DNA of 64,000 nt from Hoeflea sp. (lineage in GTDB: Bacteria; Pseudomonadota; Alphaproteobacteria; Rhizobiales; Rhizobiaceae): the NCBI RefSeq assembly GCF_002733955.1, contig NZ_NVXQ01000028.1, positions 26,043-90,042 of the forward strand. The letters run 5' to 3'. Each line of letters starts with the position of its first letter. Position 1 is the stretch's first letter. Both the position numbers and the translations under genes were made by a program. The notes beneath the pieces are model-generated. The model made no database searches. It worked only from the letters and a program-made list of their open reading frames with translations, and was not told the DNA's origin. Of the stretch, positions 40,583 through 49,139 are shown piece after piece.

Positions 40583-41206
40583 ATGATGGACGGAGCCGCC
40601 CGCAAGATTATTCAGCCGCCGCTGGACCGGATCGGAACCTGGTTGGCCGCCCGGGGCGTGAAAGCCGACCATGTGACGCTCTTCGCCTGTCTGGTGGGTC
40701 TTGCAGCGGCAGGACTGATCACTGCGGGATACATGATTGTGGCGCTGATGCTGATCGTCATCAGCCGGGTCTGTGACGGACTGGATGGTTCTGTGGCCCG
40801 TGCAAGCCAGAAAACCGATTTCGGCGGCTATCTCGATATCACGCTGGATTTCGTGTTTTACGGCGCCGTGCCGCTGGCCTTTATCGTTCACGACCCCGCC
40901 GCCAACGCCTTGGCCGGCGCTGCCTTGATCTTCTCGTTCTACGTCAATGGCGCAAGTTTTCTCGCCTATGCCGTGGTCGCTGAAAAACGCGGTCTCAGCA
41001 CCACGGCGCGCGGCATCAAGTCGATCTACTTTACCACCGGTCTCGCCGAAGCCAGCGAGACCTATATCGTGTTCGGGATTTTCTGCCTCTGGCCGGCTGG
41101 GTTTGCGCCGGTGGCCTGGGTGTTCACCGCGATCTGTCTTTACACCGCGATATCGCGGATCATGCAGGCGCGGGCAGAGTTTCCCAACGAGCCGTCAGAG
41201 ACCTGA
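40583..41206 (+). CDS. CDP-alcohol phosphatidyltransferase-family protein
   Basis: Membrane enzyme of about 207 residues that transfers a phosphatidyl group from CDP-diacylglycerol to an alcohol. The signature DGLDGSVAR-x8-GxxxDxxxD is complete (DGLDGSVARASQKTDFGGYLDITLD) near residues 65-90. Five or six hydrophobic segments. The alcohol acceptor cannot be told from the sequence. Start ATG 40583 or the ATG directly after it; AGAGGAAG upstream. Confidence 0.9.
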   Translation: MMDGAARKIIQPPLDRIGTWLAARGVKADHVTLFACLVGLAAAGLITAGYMIVALMLIVISRVCDGLDGSVARASQKTDFGGYLDITLDFVFYGAVPLAFIVHDPAANALAGAALIFSFYVNGASFLAYAVVAEKRGLSTTARGIKSIYFTTGLAEASETYIVFGIFCLWPAGFAPVAWVFTAICLYTAISRIMQARAEFPNEPSET

Positions 41207-42379
41207 CAGCGCGTGATCGATATCCTCGATCAGATCGTCGGCATCCTCGATCCCCACCGAAAGCCGCAACACGCCGGGCCCGATGCCCAGTTCGGCACGC
41301 GCCTCTTCCGCGAGATTCTTGTGCGTGGTGGTCGCCGGATGGGTGATCAGGCTTTTCGTGTCTCCGAGATTGTTGGAGAGCTTGATTACCTCGAGCTTGT
41401 TCTGCATCGCAAACGCAGCCTGTTTGCCCCCCTTGAGATCGATCGCCACCAGCGTTGAACCACCCTTCATCTGCTTGGCACAGATATCGGCCTGCGGATG
41501 GTCCGCGCGTCCGGGATAGATCACCCGCGCGATTGCCGGATGCTCAGCGAGGAAGTCTGCCACCCGTGTCGCGTTCTCGGTCTGCTGCCGCACCCTCAGT
41601 GGCAGTGTTTCCAGGCCCTTGAGCAAAGTCCAGGCATTGAACGGCGACAATGACGGGCCGGTATGGCGGAAGTAATCGTGCAGGTGCTCGTCGATCCAGT
41701 CCTTGTCCGACAGGATCACCCCGCCCAGGCAACGGCCTTGGCCGTCAATATGCTTGGTCGCCGAATAGGCCACCACATGGGCGCCAAGTTCGAGCGGCTT
41801 CTGCATCAGCGGTGTGGCAAACACGTTGTCGACCACCAGCTTGGCGCCGTTCTGGTTGGCGAGCTTTGCAACGCCGGCTATGTCGACCACTTCAAGCGTC
41901 GGATTGGTCGGGCTTTCGAGGAAGAACACCTTGGTGTTGGGCCGGATGGCGGCCTCGAAATTGGCCAGGTCGCGGCCGTCAACCAGAGTGGATTCGACGC
42001 CGAACTGAGGCAGCAGGGTCTCCACCACCCAGCGGCAGGAACCAAACAGCGCACGCGCGGAAACCACGTGATCGCCGGCCTTGAGCTGGCACAGCAGGGC
42101 TGCCGAAATCGCCGCCATGCCGGATGCGGTGGCGCGCGCATCTTCCGCGCCTTCCATCAGGCACATGCGCTTTTCGAACATGTCATTGGTTGGATTGGCA
42201 TAGCGGGAGTAGACAAAACCGGGGTCTTCGCCCTTGAACCGCGCTTCTGCGGCCTCGGCGCTGTCATAGACAAAGCCCTGGGTCAGAAAGATTGCTTCGG
42301 AGGTTTCACCGAACCCTGAGCGGTTGGTGCCGCCATGCACGAGCTGGGTGGCGGGGCGGAATTTTCGGTTGCTTGTCAT
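41195..42379 (-). CDS. metZ: O-succinylhomoserine sulfhydrylase
   Basis: Cys/Met-metabolism PLP enzyme that makes homocysteine directly from O-succinylhomoserine and sulfide. 394 residues. YSRYANPTNDMFEKRM, ASGMAAISAAL, the VDNVFATP loop and the PLP lysine in AYSATKHIDGQGR are intact. The start ATG 42379 lies about 60 nt after a SAM-II riboswitch on the same strand, which fits a methionine-pathway gene and supports MetZ over a degradative lyase. The stop overlaps the end of the convergent phosphatidyltransferase gene. Confidence 0.93.
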   Translation of the reverse strand: MTSNRKFRPATQLVHGGTNRSGFGETSEAIFLTQGFVYDSAEAAEARFKGEDPGFVYSRYANPTNDMFEKRMCLMEGAEDARATASGMAAISAALLCQLKAGDHVVSARALFGSCRWVVETLLPQFGVESTLVDGRDLANFEAAIRPNTKVFFLESPTNPTLEVVDIAGVAKLANQNGAKLVVDNVFATPLMQKPLELGAHVVAYSATKHIDGQGRCLGGVILSDKDWIDEHLHDYFRHTGPSLSPFNAWTLLKGLETLPLRVRQQTENATRVADFLAEHPAIARVIYPGRADHPQADICAKQMKGGSTLVAIDLKGGKQAAFAMQNKLEVIKLSNNLGDTKSLITHPATTTHKNLAEEARAELGIGPGVLRLSVGIEDADDLIEDIDHALSGL

Positions 42380-42395
42380 GATCCTGGTCCAACAC

Positions 42396-42429
42396 ACAAA
42401 AATACCGGCTTGCGAAGTCGCCAGCCGGT
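42396..42429 (-). terminator. Rho-independent terminator downstream of the SAM-II aptamer
   Basis: On the minus strand ACCGGCU pairs with AGCCGGU around a 12-nt loop and is followed by AUUUUU. It lies between the SAM-II aptamer and metZ, so transcription of metZ is probably stopped here when SAM is bound. Confidence 0.8.
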
Positions 42430-42440
42430 TTTGCAACCCG

Positions 42441-42497
42441 ACCATTTTAGCGACTTGTTTAACGTGGCTGCAAGCCGGTCGGCCAAATCACCACGGG
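42441..42497 (-). promoter_or_regulatory. SAM-II riboswitch upstream of metZ
   Basis: On the minus strand the RNA has the SAM-II layout: stem CGUGG (42495-42491) pairing with CCACG (42467-42463), the conserved UGAUUU loop just after the 5' strand, UUGCA before the 3' strand, then UUAAACAAGUCGCUAAA forming the pseudoknot side. SAM-II is an alphaproteobacterial class found before metA, metX and metZ. It is followed by a terminator. Confidence 0.88.
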
Positions 42498-42583
42498 ATA
42501 ACCGTGCTTTTAAGCGGTTCCGCCGCTTGCGTCAATCGCTCCGCCTTGTCATCAAGGCATCAGGCAAACTGGAGAGGCAGATC

Positions 42584-43672
42584 TTGGCAGAGGGCATTCT
42601 CTCGGACAGCGCAATTCGGGCGCTCTTTGATGCAGGCAGGCTTGCTGCCGGCAGGCCCCTTGATGCCGACCAGATCCAGCCCGCAAGCCTGGATCTGAGA
42701 CTGGGAGCGCGAGCGTATCGAGTTCGTGCGAGTTTCCTTCCCGGTCCATCGGCCAGGGTCGAGGACAAGCTCCAGCGGCTGAGCATGCACGAGATAGATC
42801 TCTCTGCCGGTGCCGTGCTGGAGACCGGCTGCGTCTATATCGTGCCCTTGTTCGAAAGCCTTGACCTGCCGCCGGAGATTTCCGCCTCTGCCAACCCGAA
42901 AAGTTCGACCGGCCGGCTCGACATCTTCACCCGCGTGATGACCGATCACGGTCAGGAATTCGACAAGATCGCGCCCGGCTATACCGGTCCGCTCTGGCTT
43001 GAGGTCAGCCCGCGGACCTTCCCGATCGTTGCCCGCACCGGGTCACGTCTGTCGCAGATCCGTTTTCGCCAGGGCCATGCGGTGCTCGGCGAGGACGAGC
43101 TGTCCGCGCTTCACAAAGCCGAGACCCTGGTCGCCTCCGAAACCCCCAATGTCTCGGGCGGCGGCATTGCCCTGTCGATCGATCTGATGGGGCAGGGCGA
43201 CGATGCGCTGATCGGCTATCGCGGCAAGCACCACACAGCCGTTGTCGATGTCGACAAGCGTGCGGCCCAGGACGTGTTCGATTTCTGGGAGCCGCTGTAC
43301 AATCGCGGTTCTGCCGACCTGATCCTCGATCCCGACGAATTCTACATTCTGGTGAGCCGCGAGTCGGTGCATGTGCCGCCGCTCTACGCTGCGGAAATGA
43401 CCCCGTTCGATCCGCTGGTCGGCGAGTTCAGGGTGCATTATGCCGGTTTCTTCGATCCCGGATTTGGCCACAGCGATGCCGGTGGCGCGGGAAGCCGGGC
43501 CGTACTCGAGGTACGCAGCCACGAGGTGCCCTTCATTCTCGAGCACGGCCAGATCGTCGGCCGCCTGATCTATGAGAAGATGCTGGAGCGGCCCGCTGCC
43601 CTGTACGGGTCAGGGCTGGGATCAAACTATCAGGCCCAGGGCCTGAAACTGTCCAAGCATTTTCGCGCCTGA
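42584..43672 (+). CDS. dcd: 2'-deoxycytidine 5'-triphosphate deaminase (long form)
   Basis: Deaminates dCTP to dUTP for thymidylate synthesis. About 362 residues, nearly twice E. coli Dcd (193); the double-domain form is known in alphaproteobacteria. Two dUTPase/Dcd-fold halves can be seen, the first with QIQPASLDLRLG, SANPKSSTGRLDIFTRVMTDHG and the second with FRVHYAGFFDPGFGH. TTG 42584 is chosen as start because GGAGAGG lies about 7 nt upstream; the frame extends upstream over the metZ leader without homology. Confidence 0.9.
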   Translation: MAEGILSDSAIRALFDAGRLAAGRPLDADQIQPASLDLRLGARAYRVRASFLPGPSARVEDKLQRLSMHEIDLSAGAVLETGCVYIVPLFESLDLPPEISASANPKSSTGRLDIFTRVMTDHGQEFDKIAPGYTGPLWLEVSPRTFPIVARTGSRLSQIRFRQGHAVLGEDELSALHKAETLVASETPNVSGGGIALSIDLMGQGDDALIGYRGKHHTAVVDVDKRAAQDVFDFWEPLYNRGSADLILDPDEFYILVSRESVHVPPLYAAEMTPFDPLVGEFRVHYAGFFDPGFGHSDAGGAGSRAVLEVRSHEVPFILEHGQIVGRLIYEKMLERPAALYGSGLGSNYQAQGLKLSKHFRA

Positions 43673-43701
43673 TTGAGCTTCAAGGCTCTCGGATCTGTTG
43701 A

Positions 43702-44505
43702 TCAGGACGGCCGCGCCGTATCTGCCTGCATCGCCTTCAGGTCGGAAAGATCCTTGCGGATTGCCTTGAGCTCTTCCAGCATCGCGCTCTGCTCCGAGGC
43801 CATCGCCTCGCGGTCGGCGGAGGCCTCGGCGTCATGCTCCTCCTGCATCGCCGAGACGATGATACCGATGAACAGGTTGAGCACGGTGAATGTGGTGCTG
43901 GCAATGAACGGAATGAAGAATGCCCAGGCCATCGGGTAGACTTCCATCACCGGCCGGACAATGCCCATCGACCAGCTCTCAAGCGTCATCACCTGGAACA
44001 GCGAATAGGCCGAAGCCGGGATCGAGCCGAACCATTCGGGGAAGCTGTCGCCGTAGAGCTTGGTCGCCATCACCGAAAACACGTAAAACACCAGCGTCAG
44101 CAGCAGCATGATCGAACCCATGCCGGGCAGGGCGCTGACCAGGCCGCCGACCACCCGCTTGAGCGACGGCACCATGCTGATGATCCGCAGCACCCTGAGG
44201 ATGCGCAGCGCGCGCAGCACCGACAGGCCCCCAGTGGCCGGCACAAGCGCCACACCAACCACCACCAGGTCGAAGATCCGCCAGGGATCACGGAAGAAAT
44301 CAAGCCGCCAGACCAGCAGCCGCGCGGCCACTTCGACGACGAAGACACCGAGAATGACCCGGTCGAGAAGCATCAGCAACCCGCCAAACATCTGCATGGC
44401 CTCGGGCACGGTCTCGAGCCCGAGCGTGATCGCGTTGATCACGATCAACACGGTAATGACGGTCTCGAAACGTCGTGACGAAAGCAGGGCTTTGAGCTGG
44501 TTCAT
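43702..44505 (-). CDS. Voltage-gated sodium channel (BacNav/NavAb-like)
   Basis: Six-helix ion-transport protein of 267 residues. The S4 voltage sensor has arginines at every third position (R98, R101, R104, R107). The pore filter TLESWSM at 174-180, followed by GIVRP, is the same as in bacterial sodium channels such as NavAb and NaChBac, whose TLESW filter selects Na+. The C-terminus (about 222-260) is a charged helix that could form the tetramer coiled coil. It probably lets Na+ into the cell on depolarisation; the physiological trigger is unknown. It lies alone, near tRNA-Gly. Confidence 0.9.
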   Translation of the reverse strand: MNQLKALLSSRRFETVITVLIVINAITLGLETVPEAMQMFGGLLMLLDRVILGVFVVEVAARLLVWRLDFFRDPWRIFDLVVVGVALVPATGGLSVLRALRILRVLRIISMVPSLKRVVGGLVSALPGMGSIMLLLTLVFYVFSVMATKLYGDSFPEWFGSIPASAYSLFQVMTLESWSMGIVRPVMEVYPMAWAFFIPFIASTTFTVLNLFIGIIVSAMQEEHDAEASADREAMASEQSAMLEELKAIRKDLSDLKAMQADTARPS

Positions 44506-44631
44506 GGAGTGTCTTGTGGTTGGAGCGGTGCGCCCCCCATATGAGGTCGGTCCTGCAACCAGTCAACCCGGGCGCAAACCCAAATTGCTTGACAGTCCTC
44601 TGGATCAACGCCATTGCTTTTTCCGGCTTTC

Positions 44632-44705
44632 GCGGGTGTAGCTCAATGGTAGAGCAGAAGCTTCCCAAGCTTAAGACGAGGGTTCGATTCCCTTCACCCG
44701 CTCCA
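44632..44705 (+). tRNA. tRNA-Gly(CCC)
   Basis: A complete cloverleaf: acceptor GCGGGTG/CACCCGC, D-arm GCTC..GAGC, anticodon loop TTCCCAA, T-loop GGTTCGATTCC (stem AGGG/CCTT), discriminator T and encoded CCA at 44703-44705. The anticodon CCC reads GGG. TTGACA lies at 44589-44594 with a weak -10. The 3' half overlaps the end of the glycosyltransferase gene on the other strand. Confidence 0.95.
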
Positions 44706-46695
44706 TACCTTGCGCATCTTTCTGCATGCCGACGTTTTCAGCGAGGGCCGCCCATTCCGGTGTGGCTGCATGTGGTGTCTTCTCCCACAGATGGGTGTTC
44801 GACATCAGCTGCCCCAGCGCCCGCCAGCCCGCCATCGACATCATGAACCAGTAGGCGGGGGTCAGAAGCACCCAATACCCCTTCATCTTCCCACGTTCGT
44901 GAGCCGTAAAACCGCGCCACCCCATCGCGATGAAAGTCAGATAACTCACGCCGATATTGATCAGGTCGATCCACATCAGCGTGCTTTGGAAGGTCGAAAT
45001 GGATGAAGCTGTACTGCTGGCAAGCCAGGCAATGGTTACCGCGACAAAGATGAACATTAGCGGGTGGGTGAGTGCAGAGATCAGCATCCCGGCGATCAAC
45101 AATTGAAAGACGACAAATCCGCGAATGCCGAGGGCGCTAACAGTATGCCGCGGCCGGCGCATGGCAACGAGCCATGTTTGGGTCCACCCCTTCAGCCAGC
45201 GAGTACGTTGTGGTGCCCATACCTGAGGTGTGGTTGGTGCGGTTTCGACGGTTGCACTCGTCAGCGTGCCGGTGCGATAACCGTGAGCGTATAACCTTAT
45301 CCCGAGATCCGCATCTTCCGTTACATTGTGTGGGTCCCACCCGCCAGCCGCCTTCAGCGCCGCTCGCCGGAAATGGTTGGACGTGCCACCGAGCGGGATT
45401 GGCATGCGGGTTTGTGCCAGGAAAGGGATGAGAACCCGAAACAACCCACTGTACTCGAGCGCAAACAGTCCTGAAATCCAGCTTCTTCCCAGATTTGCAA
45501 TCGCAAGTGGTGCCTGCAAGCAGCCAAGCCGGGCGTCATTGCTACAGAATACCGCCCAGGCTTCAAGCAGTTGACCGGGCGCCGGTTTGTCTTCAGCATC
45601 ATAGACCGCAATCAACGATCCGCGTGCGCCTTGCAGCGCGTATTGCAAGGCCTTCGGCTTCGTTCGCGGGCCGAAAGCCGGTGTCGAAATGATCTCGCTC
45701 TCAGGACCTAGATTTTGAGCCTGCAAGGCCCGAATGGTGGCCTCATCATCCGCCTCACAGACATATTTGACGTCTAACAGGCTTTTTGGCCAACGCAGTG
45801 CAGCGATCCTAGAGACGATGGCGGGCGCCATGTCAGCCTCATCATGCAATGCGATCAGCACCGTGTAAATCGGTAACTTCCTGCGGTTCACCCGTTTTAG
45901 CGGAGGTGACCGCTTCGGTTTAAACGAGGAGGCGATCAATGCGCTCAACCGCAAAAAAATGCCACCTGAAAGGAACATGGTCAGCAATATATGCAGCACC
46001 GTGAAGGCTAGGAATGGCCAGAGCATGAAACCGGTGGCGGCGGTGTAGACCGCCAAAGCCAGAACGAAGCCCTGAGGGCCGGTCATCACACGGCGTGCAC
46101 TAGCATCCTGTTGGTCCTGATCCAGCTCGAAGGTAATTTTCCGGACCCGGTCAGAAGCGCCCGCCTGCCACACGGCACGGCGTATGGTTGCCGGCGAAGC
46201 GACCATCAGCCTGCCGCGTAGCCCGGGCCTTCTGGCGAAACGGGCCTTCTCGGCCTCGATGGTTCGAGCTTCGGGAACGATAATGGTGACCTGACTGCCC
46301 GCGCGTGACAACCGCAACGGCCCGTCTCGGTGCAACAGCACGTCCATTGATGGCAGCTGCACCACCTGATCTGGATCGATTTCGGTGAGAAAGGGAAGCT
46401 CCAGCTCGCCCGCCAGCCAGCTATAATAGAGCTCGGGATCAATCACGCCCTCCGCGATCAGCTCCTTCTCGATCGAGGTAGCGTTGGTCTCGGCTGCTGC
46501 TGCGGCGGCATTGACCTGCGGTTTGCCGATGCCGCACTGGAGAAAAAAGCGCGCTTCCGGGCCTGCTGTCATGGATCGCATGTTCTGCGAATGCAGATTG
46601 CCGCGTGTGCTGCGGGGGCTTGATGTGCGGATTGCAGCCATATCGGCCTCGTTGAAGCCGGGAACGCGTTGTTCTGTGCTTTTGTTCGGGGCCAT
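44671..46695 (-). CDS. GT2 family glycosyltransferase with N-terminal GSPII_E-like domain
   Basis: About 674 residues. The N-terminal part (about 70-150) has a helix pair and the sequence GVIDPELYYSWLAGELELPF, like the type II secretion E N-terminal domain. Hydrophobic segments follow at about 210-245, then a processive-type GT2 domain: TVLIALHDEADM, VYDAEDKP, and TEDADLGIRLYAHGYRT with QRTRWLKG (the Q-R-x-R-W motif). Hydrophobic segments follow. The last 11 residues (MERVKGIEPSS) are the antisense translation of tRNA-Gly, so the true C-terminus may have been lost or replaced. No clear ribosome site at ATG 46695. Substrate unknown. Confidence 0.85.
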   Translation of the reverse strand: MAPNKSTEQRVPGFNEADMAAIRTSSPRSTRGNLHSQNMRSMTAGPEARFFLQCGIGKPQVNAAAAAAETNATSIEKELIAEGVIDPELYYSWLAGELELPFLTEIDPDQVVQLPSMDVLLHRDGPLRLSRAGSQVTIIVPEARTIEAEKARFARRPGLRGRLMVASPATIRRAVWQAGASDRVRKITFELDQDQQDASARRVMTGPQGFVLALAVYTAATGFMLWPFLAFTVLHILLTMFLSGGIFLRLSALIASSFKPKRSPPLKRVNRRKLPIYTVLIALHDEADMAPAIVSRIAALRWPKSLLDVKYVCEADDEATIRALQAQNLGPESEIISTPAFGPRTKPKALQYALQGARGSLIAVYDAEDKPAPGQLLEAWAVFCSNDARLGCLQAPLAIANLGRSWISGLFALEYSGLFRVLIPFLAQTRMPIPLGGTSNHFRRAALKAAGGWDPHNVTEDADLGIRLYAHGYRTGTLTSATVETAPTTPQVWAPQRTRWLKGWTQTWLVAMRRPRHTVSALGIRGFVVFQLLIAGMLISALTHPLMFIFVAVTIAWLASSTASSISTFQSTLMWIDLINIGVSYLTFIAMGWRGFTAHERGKMKGYWVLLTPAYWFMMSMAGWRALGQLMSNTHLWEKTPHAATPEWAALAENVGMQKDAQGMERVKGIEPSS

Positions 46696-46756
46696 GACTC
46701 TGTTAAACACATGACGGTTGCAGTAGGATGATAAATCTATGGTAGTGGAAGCGCGC

Positions 46757-47620
46757 ATGATCGCAACCCTAGTATTCAGAGGATTTTCGCGTATAACTTG
46801 CGCTTTGGGTGTTTTTTTTGCCGTCGCTCTATCCATCGCGAGCGCTGACGAGATACGCGTGCCAAACTACACGGACCCTCGAGAGCGCATTCCGCTTCCG
46901 GATCTGACGGCCTACAGCCGCATTCGCTTCGTCACGACGGTGGATTTTCCGCCCTTCAGTTTTCTCGACCAGACGGGCCATCTTGCGGGCTTTCACGTCG
47001 ATCTGGCGCGCGCGATCTGTGATGAAATCGGCATGCTGCCCCGATGCCAGATCCAGGCACTTCCATGGGGTGAGCTGGAAGGTGCAATTACAAACGGTCA
47101 GGCGGAAGCGTTGATATCAGGCCTGGCGATCACCGCTCAAAGCCGCGAGAAATATCGTTTTACACGGCCCTATCTTGTTTTGCCGGCGCGCTTCGCGCTG
47201 AGAAGCGAGGAAAATGCCGGGGTTAACAGTGCCAAGGCCTTGTCCGGCAAGAGGGTTGGCGTGCTCGACGGGACCGCGCACGAAGCTATGCTGCGCGATT
47301 GGTTTGCGGACCTGCGGCCGGTCACGTTTTCCAGGCCGGGATGGATGTTCGATGCGCTCAAGGCCGGTACTATCGACGCTGTGTTCGGGGATGGTCTGCA
47401 ATTGTCGTTCTGGCTGTCGAGCCAGTCTGCGGAAGATTGTTGCCGGTTTCTTGATGGGCCGTATTCTTCCCAGGCGCATCTTGGCGAGGGGCTGGCCATT
47501 GCGGTACGGCCACGCAACGCGCCGTTGAGCCAGGCATTCGACCATGCGCTCTCGGCGCTCAACAGGAATGGCCGCTTCACCGAACTCTATCTGCGCTGGT
47601 TCCCCAATGGGCTTTATTGA
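46757..47620 (+). CDS. Family 3 extracellular solute-binding protein
   Basis: Periplasmic amino-acid-type binding protein, about 287 residues, with a Sec signal (FFAVALSIASA-DEI). The fold motifs are FVTTVDFPPFSFLDQTGHLAGFHVDLARAICDEIG near residue 60 and GKRVGVLDGTAHEAML later. It lies divergent from the glycosyltransferase with no permease or ATPase adjacent, so it is an orphan binding protein or a sensor-type domain. ATG 46757 with GGAAG upstream is preferred over ATG 46739. Confidence 0.87.
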   Translation: MIATLVFRGFSRITCALGVFFAVALSIASADEIRVPNYTDPRERIPLPDLTAYSRIRFVTTVDFPPFSFLDQTGHLAGFHVDLARAICDEIGMLPRCQIQALPWGELEGAITNGQAEALISGLAITAQSREKYRFTRPYLVLPARFALRSEENAGVNSAKALSGKRVGVLDGTAHEAMLRDWFADLRPVTFSRPGWMFDALKAGTIDAVFGDGLQLSFWLSSQSAEDCCRFLDGPYSSQAHLGEGLAIAVRPRNAPLSQAFDHALSALNRNGRFTELYLRWFPNGLY

Positions 47621-47632
47621 CCGGTTCCGACC

Positions 47633-48475
47633 TTAATCGGGTTTTCGAACCGGCCGCGGCTTCGGCGGAAACCTGAAGGGCAGGGCCAGCGCCCAGCCAA
47701 GACCCGCGGTGCGGCTGTCGCGCCACTCGGACAGCCCGATCTCGATGCCGGTGTCGCCAAGCTGCGGTGCCTGCGTGTAGGTCGCAAACAGCCGGTCCCA
47801 GATCGCCAGGTTGAAGCCGTAGTTGGAATCTGTTTCGCGCGGATCCGTGGAATGGTGGATGCGGTGCATGTCGGGTGTCACGATGAACAGACGTAAAACG
47901 GCGTCCACTGCCTTGGGCAGCCTGATATTGGCGTGGTTGAACATGGCAGCGCCGTTGAGCACAATCTCGAAAACCAGAACTGCCATGGGCGGCGCGCCGA
48001 GCGCAATGATCACGGCCGCCTTCCAGATCATCGAGAGCACAATCTCAAGCGGATGAAATCTCAGCGCCGTTGTCAGGTCGAAGCCTGTATCGGCATGGTG
48101 CATCCGGTGAATGCGCCACAGCAACGGCCACTTGTGGCTCACCACATGTTCAAGCCAGACTGCAAAATCGAGCACGATAAAGGCCAGGATGGCCGCAGCC
48201 CAGAGGGGTAGCCCGAGCATTGGCAACAGGCCGAAACCGTTGGTCTGCGCCCACAGCGCCGTTCCGACAGCTGCCAGCGGGAACACGATCCGGAGCGCAA
48301 CCGAAGACAGCACCACCATCGCCAGATTTGTTACCCAGCGCCGTGACTTCAGGGCACCGCGCATTTCGTCGCGCTCAAGCCGTGGCGCCAGCAATTCGAT
48401 TGCGGCGAGCGCGATGAAGATACTGGAAAAAGCCAGAAGCCGGATCACCGGCTCGGACAGCCCGAACAGTGTCAT
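47633..48475 (-). CDS. Sterol desaturase / fatty acid hydroxylase superfamily protein
   Basis: Membrane di-iron oxygenase of 280 residues with four or so hydrophobic segments. Histidine boxes are HVVSH (about 110), HRMHH (about 122-126) and HRIHH (about 205-209), with an extra H at FNHANIRL. The substrate could be a fatty acid, sterol-like lipid or carotenoid; it cannot be decided here. It converges with the solute-binding-protein gene, 12 bp between stops. Confidence 0.88.
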   Translation of the reverse strand: MTLFGLSEPVIRLLAFSSIFIALAAIELLAPRLERDEMRGALKSRRWVTNLAMVVLSSVALRIVFPLAAVGTALWAQTNGFGLLPMLGLPLWAAAILAFIVLDFAVWLEHVVSHKWPLLWRIHRMHHADTGFDLTTALRFHPLEIVLSMIWKAAVIIALGAPPMAVLVFEIVLNGAAMFNHANIRLPKAVDAVLRLFIVTPDMHRIHHSTDPRETDSNYGFNLAIWDRLFATYTQAPQLGDTGIEIGLSEWRDSRTAGLGWALALPFRFPPKPRPVRKPD

Positions 48476-48582
48476 TATGCGCCTCCGTTTTCTGGGACTG
48501 GTTTGTCATGCCACAGCTGGCGCCAAGGGGCTAAACACGATCCGGTGAAACGGCTGCGACACGGCAGCGCGGGGCTGAGCAA

Positions 48583-48996
48583 TCAGGCGCGCCTGAACCG
48601 TGCAATGGCCCCACGTTCGATTGCAGCACAGGTGAGCTTGTCCAGTCCCAGACGGTCGCGCAGCATCTGCAACAGCCGGATTTCTTCCTGCTGGATATTG
48701 TAATCGGCCGAGGCAATCTCCACCGCCAGCGCATAGGCCGTGTCGTATGATTTGGGCGGCACCGCGTCGCGGACAACCTCGAGCACGATATCGAGCCCTT
48801 CGGGCCCCTTGAGCAGCTCGGCAGCCGCGCGCGTGACCTCGACCAGCCGCTCCGCGTCAAATCCCTCAAACACGGGAAGGAAGGTGACCAGACGGCCAAT
48901 GCGCGCCAGCTCCGCGTCGTTCATGGCCTTGTCCACGGCGGACATCGTGACCATAAGGTAGATCAGGGCGTCATGGGCGGTAACACGTTCGGTCAT
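48583..48996 (-). CDS. TerB-like tellurite resistance family protein
   Basis: 137 residues, all helical. The N-terminal ALIYLMVTMSAVDKAMNDAELARIGRLV and the C-terminal EIASADYNIQQEEIRLLQMLRDRLGLD show the acidic metal-binding pairs (D...E near residues 22-29 and D...E near 97-104) of the TerB fold. The family assignment is by pattern only. There are no other ter genes in view, so a resistance role is not supported; a stress-related or unknown role is as likely. Confidence 0.8.
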   Translation of the reverse strand: MTERVTAHDALIYLMVTMSAVDKAMNDAELARIGRLVTFLPVFEGFDAERLVEVTRAAAELLKGPEGLDIVLEVVRDAVPPKSYDTAYALAVEIASADYNIQQEEIRLLQMLRDRLGLDKLTCAAIERGAIARFRRA

Positions 48997-49139
48997 GGGC
49001 AGTTTCTCTCCTGAATGTGTCTACTAGATAAGAAACGCCACCGCGGCGCACAAGCCACAAAGCCGTGATGGATCCGAAACAGCCATCTCAGGCCATGCAG
49101 CCGGGTCTGGTCAGCCTGTTGCCTCCTGATCAACCCGGT

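Noticed and set aside
44671..44705. Protein segment MERVKGIEPSS as a real functional domain
   Set aside because: It is the reverse-strand reading of the tRNA-Gly gene.
44706..47620. A genomic island with an att site at tRNA-Gly
   Set aside because: No integrase gene and no second copy of the tRNA 3' end were found in the window, so only the antisense overlap is reported.
48583..48996. A tellurite-resistance operon
   Set aside because: Only one TerB-like gene is present; no terA, terC, terD or terZ neighbours.
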